Assembly (NCBI RefSeq): GCF_000003605.2
Contig: NW_003107589.1
Location: 448,310 to 512,309, forward strand
DNA: 64,000 bases
Direction of reading: 5' to 3'
From: Saccoglossus kowalevskii
Lineage: Eukaryota; Hemichordata; Enteropneusta; Harrimaniidae
In this document: positions 25,055 to 38,700 of the stretch, piece by piece
Layout: every line of letters starts with the position of its first letter
How positions within the stretch are numbered: position 1 is the stretch's first letter
Notes under the pieces: generated by a model
Database searches by the model: none
What the model was told of the DNA's origin: nothing
What the model saw: only the letters and a program-made list of their open reading frames with translations
Position numbers and translations under genes: made by a program

Positions 25055-25198
25055 CTCAGCGCATTTTGGTAAAGTAGTTACGTAGTAATATTACTCCGTT
25101 CGTTTTACGCGACATTAAGTATATACGTACACACTCAACGTCAAATAAAACGAACGTGGTAATATTACTACCTGACTACATTATCCGAATGCGCTGAG
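25055..25198. mobile_element. Foldback (MITE-like) element
   Basis: Two arms of about 53 bp are near-perfect inverted copies. The left arm starts CTCAGCGCATT at 25055 and ends CGTTCGTTTTA; the right arm is its complement, ending AATGCGCTGAG at 25198. The central loop is about 36 bp. Both arms contain GTAGTAATATTAC. No clear target duplication is visible, so the superfamily is unknown. Confidence 0.7.
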
Positions 25199-26599
25199 AA
25201 TTGTTGCTTTTCTTGATGTATGCCATATCACTCACAATTACTTCTTCTTGGTAACATTCCCAACTGCGTTAAGTTGTATTCAAATCAAAATGTTTTTAAA
25301 TACAATGTTTACTTTTGTTATGATATGTTTCTACATTCGAATATACTGGCTTGAAGTAAAACATGTCACACAGTGTTTGTTCAGTTGTCGTACGTCTGGA
25401 TGTAACTAACATTAGCTATGCAAACTATAGTTGACGTCTATGATTGTGTACGTATATAGCATTAATACCAGTTCAGTGTCATTACTAGATATATATTATA
25501 TGTGGAACAAGCGGGGAAACAACTGCAGTGTTTTGTATGTCTAAATACTAAAACCTTTTAAAATTCCCACAAAACATATGTTTTTTTTCCTTCGGTGCTT
25601 AAGTCCATGGCCACCTCTATCTCAATCCACATATCGATATACACGTCAATCACGACTTCGCTAAAATGTCCGTGTAGGTTGTCAATATCCTACTCCAAAC
25701 TACCCGATGCAGGATGTGCTTGAGTTTGAAGATTTCTTTACTTTACAAACTGTCTACTTTCTTATGTCACATGCGTTTACAACTATCATATATTATACCG
25801 GTTAGCGAGTTGATCCGTGTAGTTCTAAACATCTGTCTGGTGAATTCAGCACCTTGTTTTTTATCGGCATTTTACAGGTTTAGTAGTGAGTGTTTTGTGA
25901 GCGCTTAGCACAGTTGCGCCTTGAGCAGACCATGTTTTATGTACCCCAGGGAATTGTAGATGGAATTTAATCATTTCGCACAGTGACCTGCGATAATAAT
26001 TTACATTGCATATGATCAGTTGTCTGAATATATGGCGATATATAAATATCCACAATTTTGTCCTTCTTCTTTATAATTTTACAAAAAAAAAAAATAAAAA
26101 AAATTATACGTTTTAATTAAATATTTCCCTGGGGAAGTACAATAAAGACAACAACTCATTAGTAATATTACTTTACGGCAAATACGACATCATCGTAATT
26201 TGTAATTACCAAATGTTCTCGTGTGACCGAGTTAGTGGGCGTTTGAAGAGTCCTTCACCCATTTGTAAACCTTATATATGGTGCCTGTCTACAGTAATGA
26301 TACCAATCATCGCAAGTGCCTCCCATTGACAACATCATTTCAGATTAAATATCGGGCCAAGGACAGTTGCTGTAAATGTTTTTTTAATAATCCATTTACG
26401 GAATATGTAACGTTGCGTCCACATTCAATATTACCATCTCATCTTTCTTCCCAGAAAAGATGTTACCTATTAGGAACTACTTATGAAACCACAAATCAAA
26501 AGACTACAGGCGCCTTTTGTTGGAATAATAGAATATTGTATTTATATACGCAATTCATATATAATCTTTAAATGATTATTAATTAAATAACATTTGTGA
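25199..26599. other. Gene-free stretch
   Basis: Nothing coding is supported. A-rich tracts at about 26082-26102 may be the tail of a lost retroelement, but no body is recognised upstream. Confidence 0.4.
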
Positions 26600-26715
26600 G
26601 GGTAATATCATGATTTGTTGTCTGCCCAAGGGTTGGTGGTCTTCGGCTCTGACATCACTAATAGTATGGTGATGACCAACAGCTCGAAGAGAAACAACAA
26701 ATCGTGATATTGCCC
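26600..26715. mobile_element. Foldback (MITE-like) element with GGGTAATATCA ends
   Basis: The left end GGGTAATATCATGATTTGTT pairs with the right end AACAAATCGTGATATTGCCC, 21 of 23 or so bases at the tips. A second, looser pairing lies inside (GGTTGGTGGTC with GATGACCAACA; GACATCAC with GTGATG). Length is about 116 bp. The target duplication is not certain. Confidence 0.65.
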
Positions 26716-28458
26716 GAATGACCATGTGTTGTTTATTTTATCACATCGAGCAAACATTCATCATGCACACATAGATCTAACCATACACCACTCACACCCA
26801 CTCTCCCACAAAATAACAACACTTATATTTGAAGCATGCAATATTTTATTTTATGTATTATAACAAGTTTCACATTACTCACTAGCATACATACATTGTT
26901 TACTGGAAAAAAAACTGCTAAATACACATAGTAATACACATACACGCCTTTGCCGTACATTTTTGCTTCATATAACAAATACCCTAAACATCAAAACAGA
27001 GTATCTTACTTTCTATTCATTCCGGCACGTTCGCTGTCTATTTCGAATGGTTAAAGTTCGTTCAAAACCTTAAAATCAACCCCGAAAGCAACAACGGCCG
27101 AGCAGTTGACTGTATATTTGTGTAACATTCATATATTTGATTGAAGTGACGCAGTTGAAAATTCGTATCAGGATAAGCATTGTGATTTAGATGGCGACTG
27201 GAACACATAATGTGGTAATGTACCATTCAATATTACTATTTATTATACATAATGAGAAATAGTATGCCTGAATTAAAAATACACACTCAGAACATTCCGT
27301 TTTAGAATAAAAACGTACTTTTTTGACTTGATGGTATTCTTAAAAAAAATACTTTCATTTGGATCCAGATTAGTAAATTGAATTGAATATCAAACATAAA
27401 CACCATATATAATGCAGTCACAATATTATTGCAAGTGTTGTTTCCATAGCAACGGTTCTATCATATGTGTGTTCATCTTGAAGGCATGGTTAAATATTTT
27501 CTCCTGAGTTTGTATTGTCTTTCCAATGTATTATTGAAAGCTTCTTAAATGAACTTAATTGAAATATTGTAGGGAATATTTTGTTATGGAACATATGAAT
27601 ATTTTCGCCGCAGTCGATATGAACTGTTGTACTGACGGTATGATACGCCGTCTAAATCGCCGAAAGAATATTCTTCATGAATTTAAACTATATCGCATCT
27701 GTATTTTAAATGAATTTATTCAGGTTTGTCAAGTTTGTTACTATGGCGTTTCAGTGATACAACAGTACACTACATATTTTTTGATATTCGTTTTCTTCAA
27801 GCAAACGAATCATACTCAAGATAAAGATGTAAATACGAACAGGAGAAGGTGGTCACATGAGAATCACTGTTATTCAGAAACTTTTTACTGTGACATGTTT
27901 CAGATTTCCGGGGTGTTTCTCGGGAATGTTGTTCGTTCAATACATGGCATAGTTACTAATTTGCTCGGCATACACTCATTAATTTGTATTCAGACACGTT
28001 ACACCCAACAAATAGTAGCATTCTCGAATCTAGATTGGTACTAGTGTTTCTGAAGTCGACAGACAATGATATAAAACAAACACTGAAGTAAACAGACCAC
28101 ACACAACCATGCGATAGTTATGCAACACCGTCAAGTTGTATAGGATCACCACGCAATGAGTCAGTTTGATAAAATACAATACATTTAAATCGTGTAACTA
28201 TATAAAACCTGAACATTTCACAGTTACGAAAACAAAGAACATATGGATGATTTGTCATGAAATTTTTAAATTTTCAAATTCAAATTAGCGTTTATGTAAA
28301 TTAGTTATGGAATTTATGAAACCACTTTAACAGCAGCTCTAAAATCAAATATTTATCCTTAAAAAATGTTTTTAATAAACATCGCAAGCGTAGACGTTAA
28401 GATTTTTGTGAAATTGTGCACTGGGAAAAAACTTTGGACCTTTGATACGGAAATTGTC
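26716..28458. other. Gene-free stretch with one 152-codon open frame
   Basis: An open frame from the first ATG at 27586 to 28044 is the longest outside the two genes. It has no recognisable domain and a Cys-, Ile- and Tyr-rich composition as expected of translated AT-rich non-coding DNA. No other feature is supported. Confidence 0.35.
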
Positions 28459-28625
28459 AATGAAGTGTTACTGTTGAACATGACAAGTTGTGATCTCAAA
28501 ACTTGTCATCGTCGAGATTCACAGCCCCCCCCCCCCATTAATGAAATGTTACTGTTGAACTTGACAAGTTGAAATCTCAAAACTTGTCATGGATCTCGAC
28601 AATCGTCAAGATCCATAGCCCCTCC
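28459..28625. repeat. Two-copy ~81-bp tandem repeat with internal hairpin and poly-C
   Basis: The block beginning AATGAAGTGTTACTGTTGAA recurs at about 28540 as AATGAAATGTTACTGTTGAA. Each copy holds the inverted pair TGACAAGTT / AACTTGTCA and ends in a C-rich tract. The first tract is a run of 12 C (28525-28536); the second is short and broken. The second copy carries extra inverted sequence (GATCTCGACAATCGTCAAGATC). Confidence 0.8.
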
Positions 28626-29130
28626 TAACAATATAAACGTAATCTAATCATGAATGTAGTCTTCTTCTTTAGACTGGCAATGACACAGACCGCTGTATAA
28701 ATAATCTGGTTCTATAATCTTGTGTAGACTTGGACGTTGCACCGTACCAGTAGACATCAATTGGCTGCTTATTGCAAGGTCAAATGACACGGAATTGTAC
28801 ACACAGAGTTCAACCTCTAACCAAACACCCCAGCTTTAGATTGCAGGCACAATCTGGAACAAGTTCGATTCCTAATCTTAAATAGATTAGGCAACAATGC
28901 ATTCAAAATAATTGCGCCAATTTTCCGTACTCACCATACCACGCACAATGAATAGTCTCACTTGCTAACCATTCGTTAGGCACGTGTTGACCCGCTACAT
29001 TTATAGCGTTTCGTTTCATCGGTACACTTTTACTCTCGATCTTCACAAAATTACCATGTTTAATAATAACTGATCTTCGTTGTGATGTAGACCTAGCAAC
29101 TAAGTTGTAAATACACACGCAACACTGGGA
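28626..29130. other. Gene-free stretch
   Basis: No supported feature apart from a short hairpin at about 28869-28891 (CCTAATCTTAAATAGATTAGG). Confidence 0.4.
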
Positions 29131-29335
29131 GATTAATAAATTCGGTTAGGGGGCGCGTTCCTATTGACGTGGTCGAAGTAGACCTCCGGTGGGCTGGGTT
29201 TGTCAATTGATTTGAGCTGATAGTGGGGCGAGCGCCTGCCGCACCTCCCCCTAAATCCGCAAAGCGACAATGCAAATATGTACTCATCAGTTAGGCTACT
29301 GGAGTTCACAGATTGGCTCAGCACTTTGTGTGCAC
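29131..29335. promoter_or_regulatory. GC- and CpG-rich island, candidate promoter
   Basis: This is one of the most GC-rich patches in the window (GGGGGCGCGTTCC, GGGGCGAGCGCCTGCCGCAC). It could be an unannotated promoter or a decayed GC-rich element. Two overlapping minus-strand frames lie here, but their composition follows the base bias. No adjoining exon is recognised. Confidence 0.25.
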
Positions 29336-32300
29336 GACATGTAACTTACACGATGTTACAACAGATGTATTAATCTTCGTAGTCTACCCCGGCGGAATCT
29401 AAACTTCGACTCGTTCGGATAATAAACTGAATTCAACGGCCTGCCCAGGACCTGTATTGCACACACGTTGTGTGGGGTCGATCGCTGCGTTAAGGTCACG
29501 TTTCACACATAATCTTATTGTGAATAGTAACTATCAAAAATCGCTCTGCAAATGAAGAAAACTTTACGTTTATATACACTTAATCCATATAAACCTTGAT
29601 TTAGTGCCGAGGGAAATTGTATTGGCAGATGACGATCAACCCGGCATATTATTCTAAATCGTAATTGGCTAGTTATTTACGCTGACATCATAGTCTTGCA
29701 TGCTATAATGACTTGCAACTTGATGACAGGATTCCGATTGCCTTTATAGTAAAAGGCAAGATATTGAAGTTTGTTTGCATGTAATCAAAACCTCGTGGCC
29801 TAACTCGGTGACCATGGCAAGTTAACACACGTGTAATTGTTATACACTCTATTGCATTCATCTTGCATTGTAATTAGCATATGTGAAATCAAGTTGAAAA
29901 TCGTCAGAGAAAATCGAAGACCTCACCAACAGTCTCTTATACGGGAGTAGAAGAAATAATCAAGTATCTTGTACATACTATGTAGTGATCTGATCCGTAA
30001 TTCGCGTTCCATACGTAGAAATGAGTTTTAGAGTGTTTATGTTCTTTAACAAAAGACATAATGAAATCAAATTACTGTTAGTTAAGTAGTAAAACGAATT
30101 ATGCCGAGGTGCGTGATGAGTTTAACGTTGTATTCGTGAAATCATTTCTTCAATGACAACCCTGTTGTCTTCCTAGTGTCTAATCGCATAATTGAGAATG
30201 GCAATTGTCTAAAATCAGGATAGTCTGCGTGTTTAAACTCTATAATACTATTATCTGGGATGTATGTTGACAATATAATGCTCTTTTTGCATACATAACT
30301 GTATTAAAACACAAACATAATATATTACCGATAACGTATTTTTCTTCAACAAATACGTGTGATCACTAGTCACACTTTTGCATATTCACAAATATTGGTC
30401 GAATACCGTCATGCGTATAACCACGTCCTTTGACGCAAGCCTTGAAACATATGTAGTATAACTCAATACCCACGTCCCATCCTCTTTACGATGATTACGA
30501 GTCTATAAAACAAATAACATACGCGCTAGTAATGGTGCATAACATATGGTACATGAGTGAGTGCGAAAGTGTTAAAATGAGAGTTGTATCTTCTTATTTT
30601 TGCCAATTATTTTAAAAACGTGTCTTTATTAAAATCGATGGTAAAGTCACCATCGAAGAACATGCACAATATGTGTCGGCTAGAGTGTCCATGCCATCGT
30701 CTGAAATGTATAATCAACATAAAACAGTTCAAGTGATGTCATGCAATGTCTAGTCATTCCATGGGTGAATGGAAATGGTAATCGCCACTCAAGTACATTA
30801 CAGTTCGCGCTTGTGCAATTTCCCTCGAGATTAAGGAAATTTACATTTTTGACTGCGAAGGCCATACATTACTCACGGAACAATACCTTTGTAATATATT
30901 TATGTGCAAGTTTGTGGGCAAATAGAACTCAAATAGAATGTTTTTATCTATTATATTTTTAGTTTTGTTTTACTGTCGCTGCTTGTTTACTCGGATCTGG
31001 TTTAACTCTAGGCTATTTTTGGTATTTTGAAGAAAACAAATGTTTGACATTATAGATTAGACCTTGCTTACATTACTATACCATCTAACATTTAACATGT
31101 TACATTCACTCTTTTTAATAACAACAACGTTTTGGAAAATATTGTGTTCGTTTGTGTGTGGCGACCAATTGTTCAACGGTGATAGTAGTTTACAATAGTA
31201 ATATCCCGCAGTGACTACTTTGTAATAAAAATATAATATATTATAATAAATCGTATATTTACTGAAGCGAGCATTTAAAGAGTGAATTATTGTGTATTCT
31301 CGAACTCAATATGACCATCTTATTGCAGACCAACTACCTTGTTAAGCTTTGTTCATTATTCAAGACCTATTTTGTTTATTTCCCTTGTGAAAAATCCTTT
31401 ATAATTGTATTTGTATTTATTACGTATTTTCCCTATAACATAGGAAATTAAATAAAATAGAACTAGGTTTTTATTCCCAGAGTGGGCACTGAACTATTAG
31501 TCATCCGGTATAAAGCAATTGCTAAGTATTTTCCTAGCAGGGTTTTCATTTTTGTAATGTCATTACAATTCTTTACTTTGTTATTGGCTATTTTAGTGGC
31601 CCAGTGAATCACCCCCCTTTTCAAGCTAACTAAGAAGCCATACTCGACAACTCATACATTTGGTTTAAACCAGACCTTAATAAAGGAGCTGACTCTAACC
31701 AGTAATGTAGTGTATTGTTGGCCTTAAGGTAGAATAAGCTTTTTAATATGATCAGTTTTTTCCGAATTTGAATAACGAGTATTTTTTATTGAAATAGCGG
31801 AAACATTAGCAGACAATGGGCATTATTTTGTTTGAGTTATGTTACTTTTGTTAGACACACAGCTTCGAATGCTTAGGTAAATCTGTAAACCCGCTGTCTT
31901 GGCAATTAACCAAAGTTAAATAAATGCAAGGCTTTATATAAAATGAACCTATGTCTTATGTTTAGATCTATGTTTCCGCTTCCATTTTAATCAAAATCAA
32001 TAAATGTTAAGGTATACAAAATTGTTCTTCATAATCTATTTAATATACAAATATTTTCAGTTGAAATGATTATTTTCAAGTAGAAAGGATTATACTCGAA
32101 TTGATCATCAAGAACTTCACGTTTGGTCTTGTTCCTGTGTGCATTAATTCAACTTCATAAAGTAAGTTAATCTAACATTACATTCAATTGAAATTACAAT
32201 AATGTATGAACAGTATCAACCTACTTGAATCAAATGTGGTTTTGAAAGTCAATTGTAAAACTCTACCTATGTACCAAAGACAAAAGCAATATTCCTTGAG

Positions 32301-35300
32301 AAGCTAACGCCTACTGACATAGACAATTTAATGCAAATGTCAGGTCTTATGCTAGCGATCCACCAGGTTTGTAACACTACGAGTTCTTTGCCGATTATCT
32401 CCCAATGAAAAGAATTTATGTAAAGCAAAACTCGGTAATGTAAAATACTTTGGTGTGCAGTTGTTTACTAATTAAAGAAATCACCTAATGAGGTATCAAC
32501 AGACGGCCGTCTGACATTTTAGAAACCGCACCGGACACTCAGACCAACAACAGCACGTTTCAGCAAGCGAAAGATGATATTTATCCCATAAAAATGCACG
32601 ACACAAATGGAATTGATGACAAATATAGTCTCGTATTTACTATTTTCTGCTCCCCGTATGCAAAATAGAAAAAAGCTAAAATATCAGTATATAATTATAA
32701 TGACCAGTATGAGCTATGCTTATATATCATATCTGTAGTGCCAAAGTGCAAAAGACTAGTTATCCGTAACAGAAAGGACGGAGGAAATTCTATAATGTAA
32801 TGTATTATTTGCATCTTGGCTGGGACATTAAACCATGAGGTCAGAGTGATGTCACGTGACATGTAATTATCGGTTTACGCGAACGAAATAGTAAACTATT
32901 GTCAAATTACAAGTTAATTTTGCCTAGGTCATGCATTCGGTACATCCTCTGGGCCTGTCTTATATGATTTGGTGTAAACGTTTTTAATTTTCTGTATGAT
33001 GACATGATGTGCTTCTACTATTCCATAATATACAGCGGTTACGCTAATGTGTCGCTCTCGTACATTTGTTGCTATAGCAATGAAAGAAGCTGATTCTCTA
33101 TGGGGGAACTCAGTAGTCAAATATCATCTCGGATACTGAGTTCCTTTCCCTGGTAATGAAAGAAAATCACTTTTCTATTGAAATCGTTTGGACTTTCTTC
33201 TGAAAGGATAATTTGATACTGTAACGAAGGAGTATGACATTAAAGATGTGACTAGTAGATGTTGTCATTGACGCAGATTGTCTGCACATGTAGATTCAGA
33301 TGTGACTCCACATTTGTGCGTGTATTGTTAGCAAATGGTCAGATTATCACACGTATGCGTTCCTGATTGGCGCTGACATCTGACACTGCTCCACTCAAAG
33401 TTGAGTCATTCCCGACAAAGGTTAACCTAAACGTGACTGCATCAGAAAAATAAAAAGAGTAAAAAAAAAACGGTTTTGCGGACTAAAAGATGGCCGACGC
33501 TTAATTACCGACCCGGATTATACGCATGTCATATCAGGACCATCAGGGACGTTCAAACCGTTAGACATTTTATTGATCTGAGCATATCTTAAAAATCAAA
33601 ATAATCTAATTGGATCTTTTCAATTTACCGGAAGTTGAAATATAAAGTTGATGAATAATCTTGTGCCAGAGGCCAGAGAATATGTTACGGCCTCCAATAT
33701 TTGCCACATAAAATTTGGCGATCTAAATATGTTCCAAATTATTTTAATTTAATGTCAGTTGAACTTAATATCTCGAAAACACGGATGCCCTGGCTGTATG
33801 TGTCTCTATGTGACGATTAAACTAATTATGTTACTGATAAGATGCACGTGCGAATGTAACTACTTGAGTCTCAAACAAGAAGAGACTGTGGCCTGAATGC
33901 GCCCAATTGCTTCAAAATTACAATAGAGTTGAAATTACCGACACAAAACGCAGCAGGTGTATTGTCGATACGTATCAGTGACAATTGACAGGAAGACTAC
34001 TGAGACTTCTCGCGTTTTTCACGGCGTGACTAAAGACATATTTTTTTGAAATTGTCAACATTTTCACACCAGTCTTATTACTTGTATCAATGAGCTTGAA
34101 CAACGCTAATACAGATCTGAGTTCGAGGCGTGTTGCGCCACTCTGGTAGAGTGCTGTGATTTTGGCTAGCTATCCCCATCGATATTGTGAAAATGGGAAA
34201 GGTCGTCTGATGATAAGCGTGTTGCTGCATCTATAAACAGTTTCTCAAGCATTCGTCATATCTAATGGCGTTCGCAGTATGTCTCTATATATTCGTACGT
34301 AAAACTTCTTGCATGTTAAGTATATCTGCTCCATAATACAACCCATCGAATTTAATTAATGCTTTCTGTAATCATACGGCGCCAGGACTTAGGTTGAAAT
34401 GATAGAGCCGTCAGCAACGCCGGTGATTGACACATGTTTTCCTGATGAAACGATTTCCAATTGATGGTAAATAATGCTTTGAGGAGCAGGTTGCAAAGGA
34501 AGAAAGAAGTGAAGAAGTTATTGGGTTAATTTTAATTACATGTCCTAATTTAGTTTTTAGTTGACTGTATATGTTTTTAGCAGGCCCCTCGATAAAAATG
34601 ATATACATATGCAGAAGACAAAATTCAATAATAATCAACTTATCCCTTCAGATGTCCGGCACATTATTTCATTTTTTCCTCAGGTAACACGTGTATTCTA
34701 AATGACCATGCTATTTGCAAAGCCAAGTACACTATGTATCGAGATAATGTGTGCTTTGCTCATTTCATAAAATCTATTCACTTTGTGCCAGCAATTTGTA
34801 GAATCAGAGGATATCAAATTGGGTATGAAATTGCTCTTCAACCTTGTTATATAATGAAAGATTCTCCTTCCGTTGGTCCTTACGGTCTCCTACTTTGATG
34901 ACATAATGAGTAACATTGAAAGAATATAACGTTAAATAATGAATGCAGTTCTAATTTATTTTCGCAATGATAGTCAGCGAGAAAAAGGAAATAACTAACA
35001 ATATACACCACTATTAGATTTTACTTGTACTGTTTGTTCCTTGGGACGCTCGAGTTAAAATGGCCATTATTTGAGATTATCGATTTGTCAATCAGGAAAA
35101 TAACACATTTCTAAGGTTCAATTGTTCATGACGCTATTTTAGTCTTGTTAATATCACCATTGATGGTTCAAACTGCGAATTATTAACAAATCATGAAATT
35201 GCCAATACAAATGATGACAAATAGACATGTAACGTACAATGCGCTAAACCATCATGAAAGCCTACATGTATGTTTTTCCGAAGTAGCCCGCAGTATACCG

Positions 35301-35707
35301 TGTCGTACTGTGACAATATAGGGCGTGCACGAATCATCCTATATGCATCCGGCCTACTGCGACAACGTTGCTTTATTATTAATGGGGACATATTGTACGC
35401 CTAGTAACAGCAGCAGCAGCGAACATCGCCATCGTGGTTTGCTGGGTTAAAGTTACATTATTCATCCGCAAATGTTTTACCATGCATAGACAATTTGCCT
35501 GCAATGATTGCGCAATGAAAAATACCCATCCAATATCAACAGCCATATGGGGATTTCAACAAAGTACAAACATATAACATGAAAAATATACATGGGACAA
35601 AGTACTTTTACACACATACATAGGTCAATGTTTACAGTTGTACAAAACATATTGTGCTCCACGAGAGAAACAATGTACAAAAGTATGATTTATAAACCTC
35701 AAAGTTA

Positions 35708-35754
35708 GAACCAAGAAGTGTTGTCAGGTGTTTGCAAAGGAGTGAGCCTATCCT
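35708..35754. repeat. Interspersed repeat copy (pair with 60848-60885)
   Basis: GAACCAAGAAGTG, TTTGCAAAGGAGTGAGCCTA and TCCTG match 60848-60885 (GAACCAAGAGGTG, CTTGCAAGAAAGTGAGCATA, TCCTG), apart from 9 extra bases here. The boundaries of the parent element are unknown. Confidence 0.5.
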
Positions 35755-38700
35755 GCTTTACCGGGAGCAATAATCTAAAATCTATTAAAGTACAGCATGT
35801 GAATGCAAACATTATCACATTTTTATGAGGACTTGTGCTTTTCCCAACAAAAGATCAAGGTTGGTATTATAAATGATAAATAAGACTGCAATATCACATT
35901 ATTTTATTCGTGATAAAATGAAACACAAACGATGATATTTTCTATTGTTTATTGATATTACAGTATTCTGTTTATCATTTTAAGGACAAACCCATTAACT
36001 GACAGCTATTAAAATAAATACACAGACATGTCTGTAACATCCAACTGACAGCTGCTACATACAGCGTGTAAACGTGTAATTCTGTACAATATATTGCAAA
36101 TCAAGTCTCACAAAATATGAATCTACAAAACAAATTTACAAATTATTTAATTAATATTGGCGTTGGTGCTGAATTGCGATGCGTTGTTTTGCATATTTAT
36201 TAAATTCTACTGTAGTAGTATCTACATAAGTATTGCATTTAACATCTAGAATAGTCAAAGTTGTTTAAGTATATATTTTATACATTCGCTTCTAATGGAT
36301 CATTGGTTAATTTCAAGATTGATGGTCGAATGACCGCAAAAAATACTTGTCAACAATGACAAAAATAAAATAAATAAAAAAGATACACACTACGAATAAT
36401 AAGCTTACCCAACGAGCCAGTCTCCCATCTGATGCTGTGTTTATACTAACCGTGAAACATGCTGATGCAAGATTATGTAAACTATATATTTTTTTATTAA
36501 CAAGGCGCAACGAATGCTGCTGTATTTTTATAGCGACAATACTGTAATTGTCACTGATCAGTCTAGCGTGAGCTTTAGATTAATTTACGGATGACTGGTG
36601 AAATTGGTTGTCATAGAAATAAATAAATGAAACAGGATATTTTTAAGTTTAACAAAGCATTCCTGTCAGAACTAATAAGCGCATTATCTAGTTGCCGTCG
36701 TGTTGGTGATGATGCTGGTAAACAAGCCATTACATTATTAAAAGCTTAACAGTGATATTGTTAATATCAAATTATGTTAGCATGGCAATGCGTTTTATAT
36801 ATTTAGTAAAGTAGCATTTATGGTTCGCGCTGTACATGCAGTGTTGTTTACTGGCTGGTTGATAGGATCGTTGGCTTAGTTACTTGGACACGCATATCCC
36901 ACTCCTGATGAATATTGACCTTATTCATCTGGTACATACATCTACTTGTATGAATATAATGAGGTTATATGATCACACAGTCTAAAAAATGGTTCATATC
37001 GTTAAAAAAAATCATGATTGCTTATGACTTGGTTGTTACGGTATAACGTCATATAGAACAGTATGTTCCAAATTGTATTCACACGAATACAACAAGTATT
37101 CGTTTAGACCAAAAACCATCATCAATTGTTCTCGTTATTTTGTAGCTACAGAGAAAACCAAATACAGCAGAATAATAATAATTAGAAAAAACTCATTTCC
37201 AAAAAAAATACTTATACCACTATTAGTTCAATATTAATGCGTCGAAATTGGGTTGACAAGGAATCCGCCGAAACAATTTCGGATCTAGATTGCCAGCAAT
37301 AATCATCAACGATTTTTCCCATAATGTTCCTAAATTAAATAGAGAAACCGAAAAAAAATAACCTTCTTGGCGGCGGTAATAAATGTAACTGAAAGCAGGA
37401 ATAATCAGTCTGCTGTCACGAGGTAGTTAATATAGAAATGTTAATGGTAGAAAGTACACATTTGGAAACAATAAGAACATTTTAATATTATTATGGCATA
37501 TTTGCCGTAGATCTATGGGCGTTAGACATATGAATAATTCATATGGTCACATTACCTGCAAAGATTTTATTCAAGCATCTTCTACCATGTGCAAAATATG
37601 TAGTTAGTAGTGAGTGTATATTTACTCTATGATGCTACACAATGAGAACCATAATTTCCGATATTATTTCACTAAAAATACAAAGAAAATACATTGAAAT
37701 AATCGACTAAAGCATTTACAATATGCCCCGCAAATTTGAGGTATAAAGAGATAGATATCGAAAAGGGGAGATACTTTTATTTAAATCTGCTCATTATTCC
37801 ACAATTCATAGCAAAACAATTTGGTATAGTAGCTTGTTCTTAGGATATGAAAAGTATGTGATACAAATACATAAGTACATGCACTGGAGAGTAGGTAGGT
37901 TGCTAGTTATGGATGTAACAACAACAACGATGACAAATATAATTACAAAAACAATAAGCTAACAAGTAGGATATGCTGACTAAGCTAAGCCTATGCATGC
38001 TTTCAAGCGAAGCTTTCCCCAAGCCTAATAATCGTACCAAATAGAATAAGCTATCCAGCAAGCTACAATTTTACAAGTCTGATAATCACAACAGAAACAA
38101 ATGACCTATTAGTAAGTCTAATAATCTTAACAATAACAATGTGCTTCCCCTCAAGCTGCACGTTTTAAAACACAAGATTTTAAAGAATACGTTTAATCCA
38201 TTATACATACATGGTGGAAAAATCAAAAGTGTTAATTAGAGGCACTTAGAAATATTATTGTATATAACTTTGAGTTAAGAATATATATTGACAAGGTAAA
38301 CAGATATCGTATTATATATTGAACGAGTATATTTGGCTTCCATTATGTGAGCCTTTAATAACAGATGACATTCGAACAGGCAGATGTCATATTGCTTAAA
38401 ATAGTATTACAAATGGAAATAGACTGTTCAAAAATATAACCTGACAGACAGAAAGAATTATAGCCATATACTCACTAGCAAGGCTAAAATAAGTAGTCAA
38501 TAATTTGACCCCATCATCGTTTCTTATCATGTTTAAATGTTCAAAAAACACAATATAACAACGGGATAGCAAACTCATTGTTTTATTCCACTAACACACA
38601 TGTCGCTATCTATTACTGTTGAATGCCAACAAATATAACCCCTTGACATAATTTACCGAGATCAGCTTTCCGGTGAATAATTCTTAACATGCTACATTTG

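Noticed and set aside
25084-25173. TAATATTAC nonanucleotide, as in rolling-circle virus origins
   Set aside because: It lies in the paired arms of a foldback and not in a loop, it is largely palindromic and so appears in both arms, and no replication gene is nearby.
27586-28044. 152-codon open frame as a gene
   Set aside because: It is near the longest expected by chance in AT-rich DNA of this size and has no domain, signal peptide or splice context.
28850-28891. AGTTCGATTCCTA as a tRNA B box
   Set aside because: No T-stem pairing and no acceptor or D arm; the local hairpin CCTAATC/GATTAGG explains part of the sequence better.
37960-38160. Recurring CAAGCCTAATAATC-like motif as a tandem repeat
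   Set aside because: Spacing is irregular (53 and 39 bp) and identity outside the core is low.
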